A stretch of DNA of 43,005 nt from an uncultured Propionivibrio sp. (GCA_937923255.1 CALAIL010000031.1:1-43005); one strand, 5' to 3'; counted from the stretch's first letter, positions 1-8,940 are shown. Translations and numbers: made by a program. Notes: generated by a model not told the origin, from the sequence alone.

Positions 1-31
1 TGTCAGACGGCCTAATTATAGGCCTGTAACC

Positions 32-2320
32 GCAGCCGCCTTCGGGCGGCTGTGTGTTGAAACCGGGTCGCGTAATAGCTGGTATGTACGGTTATGTGCA
101 GCCGCCTTCGGGCGGCTGTGTGTTGAAACGTTTTGGCACTGGGGTCAGTACGCGACTTTCTGCAGCAGCCGCCTTCGGGCGGCTGTGTGTTGAAACCGGC
201 GTTGGGAGCGAATGGAACATTGATGCTTTGGCAGCCGCCTTCGGGCGGCTGTGTGTTGAAACTGGCAAGCTAATCTACACGATGCCGATTGGCAGGCAGC
301 CGCCTTCGGGCGGCTGTGTGTTGAAACTAATATGAGAAAGTGCAGCTGTTATGCTGCAAGAGTCGCAGCCGCCTTCGGGCGGCTGTGTGTTGAAACGATA
401 ATGTGGCAAATCTTTTAATGCCCATATCGAGCAGCCGCCTTCGGGCGGCTGTGTGTTGAAACCCACACATGGCAAGCAGCGGGAATGCCGCCCCATCGCA
501 GCCGCCTTCGGGCGGCTGTGTGTTGAAACCGCGCGTCCGTGTCTCCTCTGTGAGCATGTCGTAGGCAGCCGCCTTCGGGCGGCTGTGTGTTGAAACCGTT
601 TGTTGCGACGTTGCTATCGAATCCCAAAATGCAGCCGCCTTCGGGCGGCTGTGTGTTGAAACCAAGGCCGCCGAGAACAAAGAACACCTTAGACGTTGCA
701 GCCGCCTTCGGGCGGCTGTGTGTTGAAACCCAATATTTATATATCAAATCTCCTATCCTATCAGCAGCCGCCTTCGGGCGGCTGTGTGTTGAAACATCAC
801 GGGTCTGGATGTTTATTTTGCCAAGATCGGCAGCCGCCTTCGGGCGGCTGTGTGTTGAAACTTCCATCCCGAATCCATTACGGCAAAAGAAGTCGCAGCC
901 GCCTTCGGGCGGCTGTGTGTTGAAACCAGGAAGTTGGCCGCCTCGTCGAATACCAGCAGGGCAGCCGCCTTCGGGCGGCTGTGTGTTGAAACATCCGCCC
1001 GCCGGTTGGCCGCATCCTGCCGATCCGCAGCCGCCTTCGGGCGGCTGTGTGTTGAAACTGCCTTGGTGGCTGGACTATCTGCTGCCCTGGGCTGCAGCCG
1101 CCTTCGGGCGGCTGTGTGTTGAAACTGGTGATTTGGTGAAACTGCTTCGCATGGCGCTTGCAGCCGCCTTCGGGCGGCTGTGTGTTGAAACAAGGCTGAG
1201 CGTCAGCTGATGGCTACCGGAATGTAGCAGCCGCCTTCGGGCGGCTGTGTGTTGAAACTGAGCGTGGGCAGATCTACATCTTCGGCACCTACGCAGCCGC
1301 CTTCGGGCGGCTGTGTGTTGAAACTTGGCGATACGACGGTCTATGATTTAGTGCGAGTGCAGCCGCCTTCGGGCGGCTGTGTGTTGAAACGTGGCCTATC
1401 ATATCCACCCGGACACGGGCGAGGCAGCCGCCTTCGGGCGGCTGTGTGTTGAAACTTTGCGTCGGCACCTGTGGTATCAACAGGCGCTCGCAGCCGCCTT
1501 CGGGCGGCTGTGTGTTGAAACGCCAGTGTTATGTCGTCAGTACCCCCCTCGTGCAAGTGCAGCCGCCTTCGGGCGGCTGTGTGTTGAAACCGCATCTTTT
1601 GGCGCGGCCCTCTTGCCCCTGTTTGGCAGCCGCCTTCGGGCGGCTGTGTGTTGAAACCGTGCGGAGGCGGCACAAAACGCCACGCAGACAGGCAGCCGCC
1701 TTCGGGCGGCTGTGTGTTGAAACCTATCCTCCTGCGGTATCCGCGCTCACCTGACCCGCAGCCGCCTTCGGGCGGCTGTGTGTTGAAACTAGTCCTGGTG
1801 CCGTTTATTATCTTCGGGTTGGGCAGCCGCCTTCGGGCGGCTGTGTGTTGAAACACGGACGGTCACAGATACGCCTAACATATCCAAGCAGCCGCCTTCG
1901 GGCGGCTGTGTGTTGAAACCTTGTCTGGGCGGCTGCGTGGTGCATCCGGACAATCGGCAGCCGCCTTCGGGCGGCTGTGTGTTGAAACAAGTGGAACGAA
2001 ACACAGATAAAGGTCGGTGAGGCAGCCGCCTTCGGGCGGCTGTGTGTTGAAACCGTCGCCTGGTGAGCCGAATTGATAAGGATCAGGCAGCCGTCTTCGG
2101 GCGGCTGTGTGTTGAAACCGACCTGTATCTGTTATTGCCGCTCGCCGATGTTGCAGCCGCCTTCGGGCGGCTGTGTGTTGAAACATAAGTTTCCGACGTG
2201 GCCGCGTAGATGCGACGCGCGGCAGCCGCCTTCAGGCGGCTGTGTGTTGAAACTTTGGCTTGCTGGCGTAATTTTCGTGCTCTCGTTCGCAGCCGCCTTC
2301 AGGCGGCTGTGTGTTGAAAC
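32..2320 (+). CRISPR. CRISPR array, 35 repeats of 32 bp, type I-C-like repeat, truncated by the window edge
   Basis: Thirty-five 32-bp repeats start at 32, 98, 165, 231, 296 and so on to 2289, separated by 34 unique spacers of 33-37 bp. Bases 1-31 look like the end of another spacer, so the array continues to the left. Each repeat begins GCAGCCGCC and ends TGTGTTGAAAC. It contains a perfect 8-bp stem, CAGCCGCC/GGCGGCTG, closed by a C(UUCG)G tetraloop, and the 11 nt after the stem match the 5' handle left by Cas5d-type (I-C) processing. Repeats 1-31 and 33 are identical. Repeat 32 (2087) has C>T in the stem, and the last two (2222, 2289) have G>A in the loop. Decay at this end implies that the leader, and probably the cas genes, lie beyond the left edge and that transcription runs on the plus strand. 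The I-C assignment is inferred from repeat form only. Confidence 0.98.
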
Positions 2321-2640
2321 GCGCGAATGACCGCTATTTGGGCGTTGCAACCTATCTAAATCCAGTTACGCCCGAGCTTAGAAACGTAGCGGAGAATAAA
2401 ACTTTGCTGTTGACCTCTTACCCTAAAGAGGTGAGATCCGCGCGGTGCAGGTTAACGGCAGGGGTGCAAACGTAACGCCGCTGAGCGAGCGCGACTCGCT
2501 ACAAAATCACCGCGCCTAAGAGCGACAAGGGCGAGTTGGTACTTAGCTACCGCACTTCAAACGATCTGAATGCCACGATGATATTTCGTAAAATTTCAAA
2601 GTCGATGTATTGGTATCCGCAGATCAATCTGAAAAATTAA
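2321..2640 (+). pseudogene. Decayed 3' part of a Campylobacter-like gene, at least two frameshifts
   Basis: Directly after the last CRISPR repeat, plus-strand reading gives protein-like text that shifts frame twice: first ANDRYLGVATYLNPVTPEL, then after about 2430 RAVQVNGRGANVTPLSERDS, then after about 2500 YKITAPKSDKGELVLSYRTS, ending at a TAA at 2638-2640. The three pieces read as the C-terminal part of one protein of roughly 100 residues or more, with no start in the window. It stops 10 bp before the intact gene at 2651, so the two were probably one operon in the donor. The family is not recognised. Codon choice (AAATTT, CTA, TTA) resembles Campylobacter rather than the rest of the window. 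Confidence 0.55.
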
Positions 2641-2650
2641 AGGAGAGAAA

Positions 2651-3463
2651 ATGGGCTACGACATAAGCTACCACGCGATCGGCAAAGAGGAGATGGAACA
2701 GTGGTATTTCGAGCCGCTAAAGCGTGCGCAAAAGGGCAATTTTGAGAGCATCGCCAAAATTGCACGCCCAAGCGGGATAGATGAATTTTATGTAGAAAAA
2801 TACACCGATAGCTTCCGCTCGGCGCTTGAATACGGCGTAGACAGCATTTTTAATAAAACGCACGGATTTCATATAGCCGTGGCACAGGGCTATTTCAGAG
2901 AATATTTTTACACGCGCGGTACGGCGTTTAGCTTTTTGGCAGAGCAAAATTCTAAATTTAAGCCCTACATAAGCGATTGGTGCGAGGTTTTGCCGGTGGA
3001 ATTTCTAGCGGAATTTAGCGGGCAGATTCACAACGAGATCATCGAGAGTTACTGCTGCGGTGCGTATCTGGATGCTGCTAGCGTGCAGAAACTGCTACGC
3101 GATTATGAAGCGGGCGGAGAGATAAAAGAGGCGATCGACGAATTTTATGTGCAGAATTTACCCGTGTTTTTAAAGGCGCTAAATTTAGCGCGCGAGCTAG
3201 GGATAGGGTTGCTTGAGGCTACCGAGGTCGTCGAGCCTAATCCGTTTGATCTGAATAAGTCCGAGTCGTTTTCAAATCTTTTTAATTGCGATACACAAGG
3301 CGCGCTGATCTATGCGGAAATTGCCGCGCAGCAAGTCAGCGAAGCAATAAAGCGAGATAAGGCGGCGCACGGTGGGGGTGAAAAACATAGCGACGAGAAT
3401 CCTGCCTCGCATAGCGGCAGTAAAAAATCGCTTTTTGATAAGATCAAAGGGGTTTTTAAATAG
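2651..3463 (+). CDS. Hypothetical protein, 270 aa, Campylobacter-like
   Basis: An intact ORF starts at ATG after a good ribosome site (AAGGAGAG, 5 nt upstream of the ATG). The protein begins MGYDISYHAIGKEEMEQWYF, is acidic and mixed alpha-helical in appearance, and has no signal peptide or membrane segment, so it is probably cytoplasmic. The last 25 residues are a flexible Ser/His/Lys tail ending in a basic amphipathic stretch (KKSLFDKIKGVFK). I do not recognise a domain. Codon use is rich in AAATTT, TTTTA and GCGCTA-type words common in oral Campylobacter species and unlike every gene from 4277 onward. Its neighbours on both sides are broken, so it is the one gene preserved in this island. 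It may be a recent acquisition, or part of a chimeric assembly. Confidence 0.8.
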   Translation: MGYDISYHAIGKEEMEQWYFEPLKRAQKGNFESIAKIARPSGIDEFYVEKYTDSFRSALEYGVDSIFNKTHGFHIAVAQGYFREYFYTRGTAFSFLAEQNSKFKPYISDWCEVLPVEFLAEFSGQIHNEIIESYCCGAYLDAASVQKLLRDYEAGGEIKEAIDEFYVQNLPVFLKALNLARELGIGLLEATEVVEPNPFDLNKSESFSNLFNCDTQGALIYAEIAAQQVSEAIKRDKAAHGGGEKHSDENPASHSGSKKSLFDKIKGVFK

Positions 3464-4276
3464 CAAATTGAATCAGTAAATTTTGAAATAAATTTGTGAA
3501 GTAGACCTTAAAATTTGTGCTGCGAGTAAAGTGTGTCTTTAAATTTACGAATAAAACTGTGCATTTTTACCCAAAAGATACGATAGGCAAGGAATTGCGC
3601 GGTGCCTATACTCGCCTTGTGCAAGCGAAATAAAATTTTGCCGAACAAAAGCGATGACCTATCTAGAATCGTCGCTTTTGTTTGGGATCAGCAAATCTTG
3701 CAGTTCTTGTCGCACCGAGATTTTCGCACGCGAGTCTAAGATATGCGAGTAGATGATGAAATTTGCGAGTACCTTTTTTCCGATATTATTAGCTAAAAAG
3801 AGTGTAAATTGCATTACCCCAAAGGTGTATGAGGTAGAAACGGCGCTTGGGATAAAGTGGCTCTTTTGGCACAAGTGCTAAAATAAGCGCCTTGCGGCGA
3901 TTGTCACCGTCACCGATATACTCCATAAACGGCATCGGATAGAAGTTGTCCTTACCGTAAGCTGTCTATTTAATATTTAAATCTCTGTAATTACGAAATC
4001 ACTTTTGAAAGAACTACTAAATATACCGTTTTTCATTTCTTTCTATTAAATGAACTTGCTCAGATAAGAATAAGGTTTAATTGCTTGATATGCGATGTGG
4101 CTCGAGTGATAGGGCTTTGAACATCGATTGGCGATCGTTTATGTGATCCATGTGATTTTTGCGGCACTTTGCTCAGAGACTCTGTGCGGATGCTTATGTA
4201 AATGATGAAAATCGTCGGACAATATCCGGAAGTGTCTGGTATACCGGGTTTCATGAATATTCGAGGAAGAGACGTT
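3464..4276. other. AT-rich gene-poor stretch closing the Campylobacter-like island
   Basis: There is no intact gene here. The left two thirds, to about 4060, share the AT-rich, AAATTT-rich composition of the 2651 gene and include a broken reading frame on the minus strand (3659-3969). From about 4070 the composition shifts toward that of the host chromosome. I see no insertion-sequence ends, no integrase and no flanking direct repeats at either boundary. Confidence 0.5.
3659..3969 (-). pseudogene. Truncated and frameshifted minus-strand gene remnant
   Basis: Reading leftward from about 3969, one frame gives GKDNFYPMPFMEYIGDGDNR, then an RRKALILAL stretch, up to IHLWGNAIYTLFS and a stop near 3790. 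The overlapping neighbouring frame continues smoothly as FLANNIGKKVLANFIIYSHI and ends at a TAG at 3659. One frameshift around 3800-3830 would join them into about 100 residues. An in-frame TAG precedes the fragment and no start with a ribosome site is visible, so the 5' end is lost. The function is unknown. It belongs to the same low-GC island as the intact gene at 2651. Confidence 0.45.
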
Positions 4277-4843
4277 ATGCATGGCGGTACCGTTTTGTCT
4301 GCTATTCAGGGCGATATTACGCGCTTGGAGGTCGATGCCATCGTGAATGCAGCCAATTCGACGTTGCTGGGCGGCGGTGGTGTTGATGGCGCAATACATC
4401 GTGCGGCAGGGCCGGATTTGCTGGCCGAGTGTAGAACGTTAGGCGGCTGCCAGACGGGTGAGGCGAAGATGACACAGGGTTATCACTTGCCGGCGCGTTA
4501 TGTCATTCATACCGTCGGCCCGGTTTGGCGTGGCGGCGGGCATGGCGAGCCGGCGTTGCTGGCGGCCTGTTACCGGAATTCGTTGTTGTTGGCGGCAGAA
4601 CGAGGGGCGTCGAGTATTGCTTTTCCCTGCATCAGTACGGGTGTGTATGGGTATCCTTTTGAGGCGGCTGCCGATCTGGCGCTGGCGAGCGTGCGTGCAA
4701 CTTTGCTGGAGATAGACGCCATGCCGAAAATGTCGAAAATCTGCAAAGTCGTGTTCTGCTGTTTTTCGCAGTCGGATTATTTGTATTACGCGCGCTGCTT
4801 GGATGTCGGTACGGATTCTCGAAAGCAGGGAGATGCGCTATAG
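4277..4843 (+). CDS. Macrodomain protein, O-acetyl-ADP-ribose deacetylase (YmdB-like)
   Basis: This is a 188-aa stand-alone macrodomain. The N-terminal signature [20 protein letters not shown], then [15 protein letters not shown], forms the ADP-ribose binding pocket; the Asn pair and the Gly-rich loop are intact. The second loop, [10 protein letters not shown], binds the distal ribose and phosphates. Members of this group hydrolyse O-acetyl-ADP-ribose and remove ADP-ribose from acidic residues or nucleic-acid ends in the cytosol. The frame is open from 4202, but the ATG at 4277 follows GAGGAAG at proper spacing and starts at the usual position just ahead of the first strand, so I chose it. 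The gene is monocistronic by spacing and is the first gene with host-like composition after the foreign island. Confidence 0.88.
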   Translation: MHGGTVLSAIQGDITRLEVDAIVNAANSTLLGGGGVDGAIHRAAGPDLLAECRTLGGCQTGEAKMTQGYHLPARYVIHTVGPVWRGGGHGEPALLAACYRNSLLLAAERGASSIAFPCISTGVYGYPFEAAADLALASVRATLLEIDAMPKMSKICKVVFCCFSQSDYLYYARCLDVGTDSRKQGDAL

Positions 4844-5139
4844 TCAGTCCGCTCCCGCAGCTCTGAGCCTGCAGCGTACGTCCGGATTCTACGGGTGATT
4901 GCGTCATCCGCCTAACGATCTGGGTGGGTGATTTCCATGAAAAATTTGTCGCTTCCTTGCACATATTCTATCGGGCAAAAAAACAGGATCGTCAGGATAG
5001 AAATACCCGGATGCGCTGCGTTCAGCGGGTTTGGGTTTGGGAATGATCGGGGAAGGACGGGAAAGCGCTCCTGAAACCCACGTGTTTAGTGGGATGTCTG
5101 GTGAAGTGTTTGTCGAGATAATTATTTGGTGGAGGGGTC

Positions 5140-6225
5140 ATGAAAGAACTTGTTTATCGATGGGCGGCAATCGCTCTGTGCGGGCTGTCTGCTTCGCTGG
5201 TTTTTGCGGTAGAGGGCAGTGCTGCGGACGAAGTGCGCAAGGCGTGGCTGACGGGTAAGCTGTATGGAAACGATAACGATGGCGCTTCCCTGCGGCGGGT
5301 TACGATCAGCGAAAGTTCGCCGGGCAGTTTTTCCGTACAGATCGACAATCAGTTCGGTTTTCAGTGTGCGCTGGTTTTTGGCGACGATGGGCATCCGCGG
5401 CAGTTGTCGGACTGTACGTCAAAAGGTGTTCGTGAAGGGAACAAGAATGATGAATGGTTCGTCAAGGAGCCGCAGGTTATTGATCTGAACTGCGCTAAAT
5501 TGGCCAAAGAGATCGTATGCAAAGGACGCTACGTGCTGGCTTCGGGGAATTTTGTGCTAGGCCCTTCGGAAATGACCATCGCCATGCCGCGCACGGCGCT
5601 GCCGCAGACCAAGGCGGGGTTGATCAACCAGCCAACACTGGCGTATTGCACAGCCAGCAATGTCAATGTGCGGAGCGAACCTTCCACGACGAGTGATGTT
5701 GTCGGGCAGCTTGGCGCCGGGCGTGTGGTGTTGATCAGCTCGTGGAACGGAGAAAATGGCGCTTGGTACAAGGTGGATTTGCCCGAGGAGAAAGGTTCAG
5801 GCTGGGTGTTTGGCGAGTACCTGACCCTTCCCGATGCTCCGATGCCGTATCTGGCGCAGATTCTGCTCGATTTTGGCAATACGCCGGCCAAGGCGCAGGC
5901 CTTGTTTGGGCCGCCTGCCAAGGTCGTGCAAACCACGCTGGAAGCCGAGGGTAAGCAGGTTAATCAGGAAACCTTGTTCTATCCTGAGCATCAGGCCGTG
6001 TATGTGGGCGGTACGCTTTCCCGCATTGTTCTTGAACCAGAAAGCTCGTTGACGCTGGGTCGCTGGAAACTCGGGCAATCGACAGCATCTTTGGCGCCAT
6101 TGGGTGATGCCGAGAAAAAAGGGGGGGAATGGTCATTCACCATTTCTCCTTCAGATACGCTTCGCTTCAAAATCCGGCAAAATAAAATTGCTGGCGCGGA
6201 GTACGTGAAAACCCCGGGTGATTAA
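5140..6225 (+). CDS. Exported protein with a bacterial SH3 domain
   Basis: The product has 361 aa. Residues 1-29 are a Sec signal peptide (hydrophobic core, then AVEGSAA). Residues about 167-227 form an SH3b domain: NVNVRSEPSTTSDVVGQL, then WYKVDL and GSGWVFGEYL are the standard strand motifs. The region before it (30-160) is rich in strands and carries several Cys. The C-terminal 130 residues have no recognised family. SH3b domains in the periplasm usually bind cell-wall peptides. The ATG follows GGAGGGG. The gene is followed 62 bp later by a membrane protein on the same strand. Its substrate or partner is unknown. Confidence 0.75.
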   Translation: MKELVYRWAAIALCGLSASLVFAVEGSAADEVRKAWLTGKLYGNDNDGASLRRVTISESSPGSFSVQIDNQFGFQCALVFGDDGHPRQLSDCTSKGVREGNKNDEWFVKEPQVIDLNCAKLAKEIVCKGRYVLASGNFVLGPSEMTIAMPRTALPQTKAGLINQPTLAYCTASNVNVRSEPSTTSDVVGQLGAGRVVLISSWNGENGAWYKVDLPEEKGSGWVFGEYLTLPDAPMPYLAQILLDFGNTPAKAQALFGPPAKVVQTTLEAEGKQVNQETLFYPEHQAVYVGGTLSRIVLEPESSLTLGRWKLGQSTASLAPLGDAEKKGGEWSFTISPSDTLRFKIRQNKIAGAEYVKTPGD

Positions 6226-6287
6226 GCAGAAGACGGGGCAATGCGCAGACACCTATTGAACACGTATTGGAAATACATCGCTATGCT

Positions 6288-7361
6288 ATGAAAACGGCTA
6301 TTTCAGGATTACGGGCAATCACGCTCTCTTTTGCCCTGCTGTTGGGGGTATATCTCCTCACGGCGTTGCTGGCGAATATCGTCAGTCTCGCGGATGCTGC
6401 GGATCGCATGCATGGCGGCAGCGGCGTATTCATATTCTGGGGGTTGCTTTCCCTGTCGTTCTTACTGCTGGTTGCGCCTTTCGCACTCTTTTTCCGTTTG
6501 CCTAAAGCGCTGACGCCGCCACCCAGTGTCGCTGATCCAGCGTATGAGGCATTTTTACAGGCATTCATTGCGCGTCTGCGAGTCAATCCGCTGCTTGCCG
6601 GGGTGACGATTAACAATGAGGCGGATGTGGTCAGCGCTTGTGCCAAACTGGAAAAGACCGTCGATGAATTGATCAAGGAAACGGCCAGTACGGTATTTGT
6701 CAGTACGGCGGTCATGCAGAATGGCCGACTGGACGGGTTGATCGTATTTTTTACGCAAATCCGTCTCGTTTGGCGGATTGCGCAGGTATATACGCAGCGT
6801 CCGTCGCCGCGCCAGATGCTGTATCTCTACAGCAATGTCGGCATGAATGCGTTGGTGGCGGAAAATCTTCAGGAGATCGAGTTTATGGAGATTGCTGCAC
6901 CGATCGTGACAGCGATTGTCCCTTCGCTGAAAGGTGCTTTGCCCGGATTTCAGGGGGTTTCGACGCTGCTGGTCAATAGCCTGGCAAGCGGCTGTTCGAA
7001 TGCGTTCCTAACGTTGCGTGTTGGCCTGATGGCGCGGGTGTACTGTGCGTCTCTAACCCGACCGGAACCGTCTGCGCTCAAGAAAAATGCGACCGTTCTG
7101 GCCATGGGAATGGTTGGCGGCATTGCCAGAACGCAGGGTGAACGCGTGGTCAAAAGTTCATGGCATGCCGTTAGCCGGGCAGTCGGCTCTGCTATGGATG
7201 CTTCGGTTGAGACAGTAAAAAGCACAGTCGGGCAGACTACTGATGTCGCCGTGGAGGCGGCCAGGTCGGTTGGCGGCGTCTTCAGCCGTACCTGGGGATC
7301 GCTAAAATCCTCGTTGTCGAAGAAAACGGACAGAGAGCCAGAATCTTCAGAACGCCGATAA
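6288..7361 (+). CDS. Inner-membrane protein, DUF697/YcjF-like
   Basis: The product has 357 aa from the ATG at 6288; an in-frame TTG at 6267 would add seven residues. Two transmembrane helices lie at about residues 7-30 and 46-68. A central segment, FVSTAVMQNGRLDGLIVFFT followed by the PRQMLYLYSNVGMNALVAEN stretch, resembles the DUF697 family (YcjF and relatives). Gly/Ala-rich hydrophobic segments around 220-260 could re-enter the membrane. The C-terminal 80 residues are an Ala/Ser/Thr/Val-rich amphipathic helix (VSRAVGSAMDASVETVKSTV) with a polar tail. The function of the family is not established; members often sit with stress or small-GTPase genes, but no GTPase is present here. Confidence 0.6.
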   Translation: MKTAISGLRAITLSFALLLGVYLLTALLANIVSLADAADRMHGGSGVFIFWGLLSLSFLLLVAPFALFFRLPKALTPPPSVADPAYEAFLQAFIARLRVNPLLAGVTINNEADVVSACAKLEKTVDELIKETASTVFVSTAVMQNGRLDGLIVFFTQIRLVWRIAQVYTQRPSPRQMLYLYSNVGMNALVAENLQEIEFMEIAAPIVTAIVPSLKGALPGFQGVSTLLVNSLASGCSNAFLTLRVGLMARVYCASLTRPEPSALKKNATVLAMGMVGGIARTQGERVVKSSWHAVSRAVGSAMDASVETVKSTVGQTTDVAVEAARSVGGVFSRTWGSLKSSLSKKTDREPESSERR

Positions 7362-7365
7362 AAAA

Positions 7366-7390
7366 ATCCCGCGTCGGTTTGACGCGGGAT
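7366..7390. terminator. Hairpin with flanking A/T tract
   Basis: ATCCCGCGTC and GACGCGGGAT form a perfect 10-bp stem with a 5-nt loop, 4 bp after the stop of the gene at 6288. The run of A on the left side gives a strong U-tract only for minus-strand transcripts; on the plus strand the following bases are AAATCTC. It probably stops plus-strand transcription weakly and shields the gene from antisense reading. Confidence 0.6.
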
Positions 7391-7637
7391 AAATCTCATC
7401 ATTGCGATGAGTCAGGGAGGGTCAAATGTTGCCAGCAAGGAGTGCTAAGACAACGCTTGCAGTATAAGGCGTAAAAGTGTGTTATTGGCTTGCTGTCTGC
7501 GGCAAATGCGCATGAGTTATACATACGTTGGGTAACCCCGGTTTGCCGTTTGTGCCATACATGGATCCCGGCACTGTGTTTGAGTCATCCAGCGTAGAAT
7601 CGTAACGATTCTGTGTGAAAGTTAGGAAAGGGCGGCG

Positions 7638-8486
7638 ATGCGTGCGCGTGCAATCAAGTTGATGCTGGGCATAGGAGTGATGGCGGCCAGTCTGTCCCTA
7701 TATGCCCAGGGTGTGTATGTGACGCGGGGTGCCAACGGGCCCGTGTTTTCCGACAAGCCACAGCCCGGTGCCAAGGAAATGCGCTTGAAACCGTTAAATG
7801 TGGTTCCGGCGCAAAAAGTACCGCAGGAAAAGACGGCATCTGGCACGTCAGCCGGTACGCTGCGAGAACGTGCGGGAAAGCAGGCATTGCCTGAAGATAC
7901 ACCTTATCGAACATTCTCAATCTTGTCGCCGGAACAGGATGGTAGTGTTGTTGCCAATACCGGCAGTTTCACGGTGCGGCTGGCGGTCGATCCGCCATTA
8001 CGGCTTGGTGAGGGGCACGCATTTGTGATCAGTCTTAATGGCCAGCCTGTCGGGCAGCGTTTTACTGCTACCGAATTCATGTTTCCGCCCGAATTCTGGG
8101 GAGGCGTACCGCCCATCAATCAACGTGCCCAGCTCGACGTCAGTATCGTGGATAGTGCCGGGCGAATCATCATGCATGCGCAGCCTGCGGTATTTTTTAT
8201 GCGTTATACAACGGTGCTACAGCGGCCTCATTCACTGCCTCCACCGTATCCGCCACCTCCTCCGTATCCCATGTACCCGCCGCCTCCACGGGGTAGGCCG
8301 CCGATGTATCCGCCACCGGCGTCTCATCCGCTTCCCCCCCCATCTGCACCGGCGTATATCCCGCCGTGGAAGCCGGCTTATCCCCGTCCGCTGTTTCCTG
8401 GCAGCCGTGTGGTCGAAATGCCGCCCGGCACACCGCCACAAACACCGGACAATCGCGGAAATCACAGAGAGCGCTGGAGCAGATAG
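7638..8486 (+). CDS. Exported proline-rich protein, DUF4124-like N-terminus
   Basis: The product has 282 aa. A Sec signal peptide ends near residue 23 (SLSLYAQG). The next 30 residues, YVTRGANGPVFSDKPQPGAK, match the DUF4124 pattern (a short beta-unit reading 'X-D-x-G-x-x-x-F-S-D-x-P'). A middle globular part (90-190) has a beta-sandwich look: TFSILSPEQDGSVVANTGSF, then FTVRLAVDP. From about residue 195 the chain is very rich in Pro and Tyr (repeated PPPYP, MYPPP, PPPP) to residue 255, probably an extended periplasmic or surface spacer. Function is unknown. The gene stands alone, with a hairpin upstream. Confidence 0.65.
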   Translation: MRARAIKLMLGIGVMAASLSLYAQGVYVTRGANGPVFSDKPQPGAKEMRLKPLNVVPAQKVPQEKTASGTSAGTLRERAGKQALPEDTPYRTFSILSPEQDGSVVANTGSFTVRLAVDPPLRLGEGHAFVISLNGQPVGQRFTATEFMFPPEFWGGVPPINQRAQLDVSIVDSAGRIIMHAQPAVFFMRYTTVLQRPHSLPPPYPPPPPYPMYPPPPRGRPPMYPPPASHPLPPPSAPAYIPPWKPAYPRPLFPGSRVVEMPPGTPPQTPDNRGNHRERWSR

Positions 8487-8866
8487 CGTGAAATAGCGTG
8501 AAGTAATTTGTAGCGTGTGTAGCGTGGAGCCTGCGGTTCTGCGTATCAGGGCAATGAAGGTCTGGAAGGCTGTGAATGCGGAACACCTACAAATACAGGA
8601 CGTGAGCGTACCGGCGAATACTTTTATTACAGGCATTGCCGGTATCGGCGGCTACCTGCCGCTGCCGTTAGTTGCTTTAGTTTCCCCCTTTGTCTGGCTC
8701 GCGGATTCCCCTGAACATATGAAGTAGGGAGGCGTTGCGGTGCGCTGAACGCTTCTGCCAGGTATGCAATTTCCGTTTGCGATGAAGTGATTGCATGCCG
8801 CTCGCGGTTTTCCAGCTTGCCGGAAAGCGTGTTCGGCTTATAATACGCGCGCTTTATCCAGCTCGC
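8487..8866. other. Intergenic stretch ahead of tRNA-Thr
   Basis: 380 bp without a convincing gene; a short open frame at 8515-8727 lacks a ribosome site and protein-like composition. The only structured element I see is the tRNA promoter at the right end (8817-8844). Confidence 0.4.
8817..8844 (+). promoter_or_regulatory. Sigma-70-type promoter of tRNA-Thr
   Basis: TTGCCG (8817-8822) and a perfect TATAAT (8839-8844) are separated by 16 bp. The predicted start is near 8851, about 16 nt before the tRNA. A GC-rich discriminator (ACGCGCGC) follows the -10 box, as in stringently controlled stable-RNA promoters. Confidence 0.65.
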
Positions 8867-8940
8867 GCCCCTGTAGCATGAAGGTCGTGCAGTTGATTTG
8901 TAATCATCAGGTCGTGGTTCGATTCCGCGCAGGGGCACCA
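8867..8940 (+). tRNA. tRNA-Thr (anticodon UGU), atypical D-arm and anticodon stem
   Basis: The acceptor stem GCCCCTG/CAGGGGC, T-stem CGTGG/CCGCG, T-loop TTCGATT and encoded CCA are standard. The anticodon loop TTTGTAA gives UGU, which reads ACA (Thr). Two features are odd. The anticodon stem GTTGA/TCATC contains a T-T mismatch at its second pair, and the D-arm is short (GCAT, 7-nt loop GAAGGTC, GTGC) and lacks the usual A14 and A21. The total is 74 nt. The strong promoter suggests that it is expressed. It could be a divergent extra copy; the canonical Thr(UGU) gene normally sits in the Tyr-Gly-Thr-tufB cluster elsewhere. Confidence 0.75.

Noticed and set aside
1..2320. CRISPR spacers matching other parts of this window (self-targeting)
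   Set aside because: By eye I find no spacer with an evident match inside the window; a proper search was not possible.
54..2350. Many overlapping ORFs across the CRISPR array with repeated AAAFGRLCVET, QPPSGGCVLK or VSTHSRPKAAA peptides
   Set aside because: They are translations of the 32-bp repeat in different frames, with spacer-length periodicity; not genes.
2321..4276. Insertion sequence or integrase carrying the foreign island
   Set aside because: No transposase or recombinase frame, no terminal inverted repeats and no flanking duplication visible.
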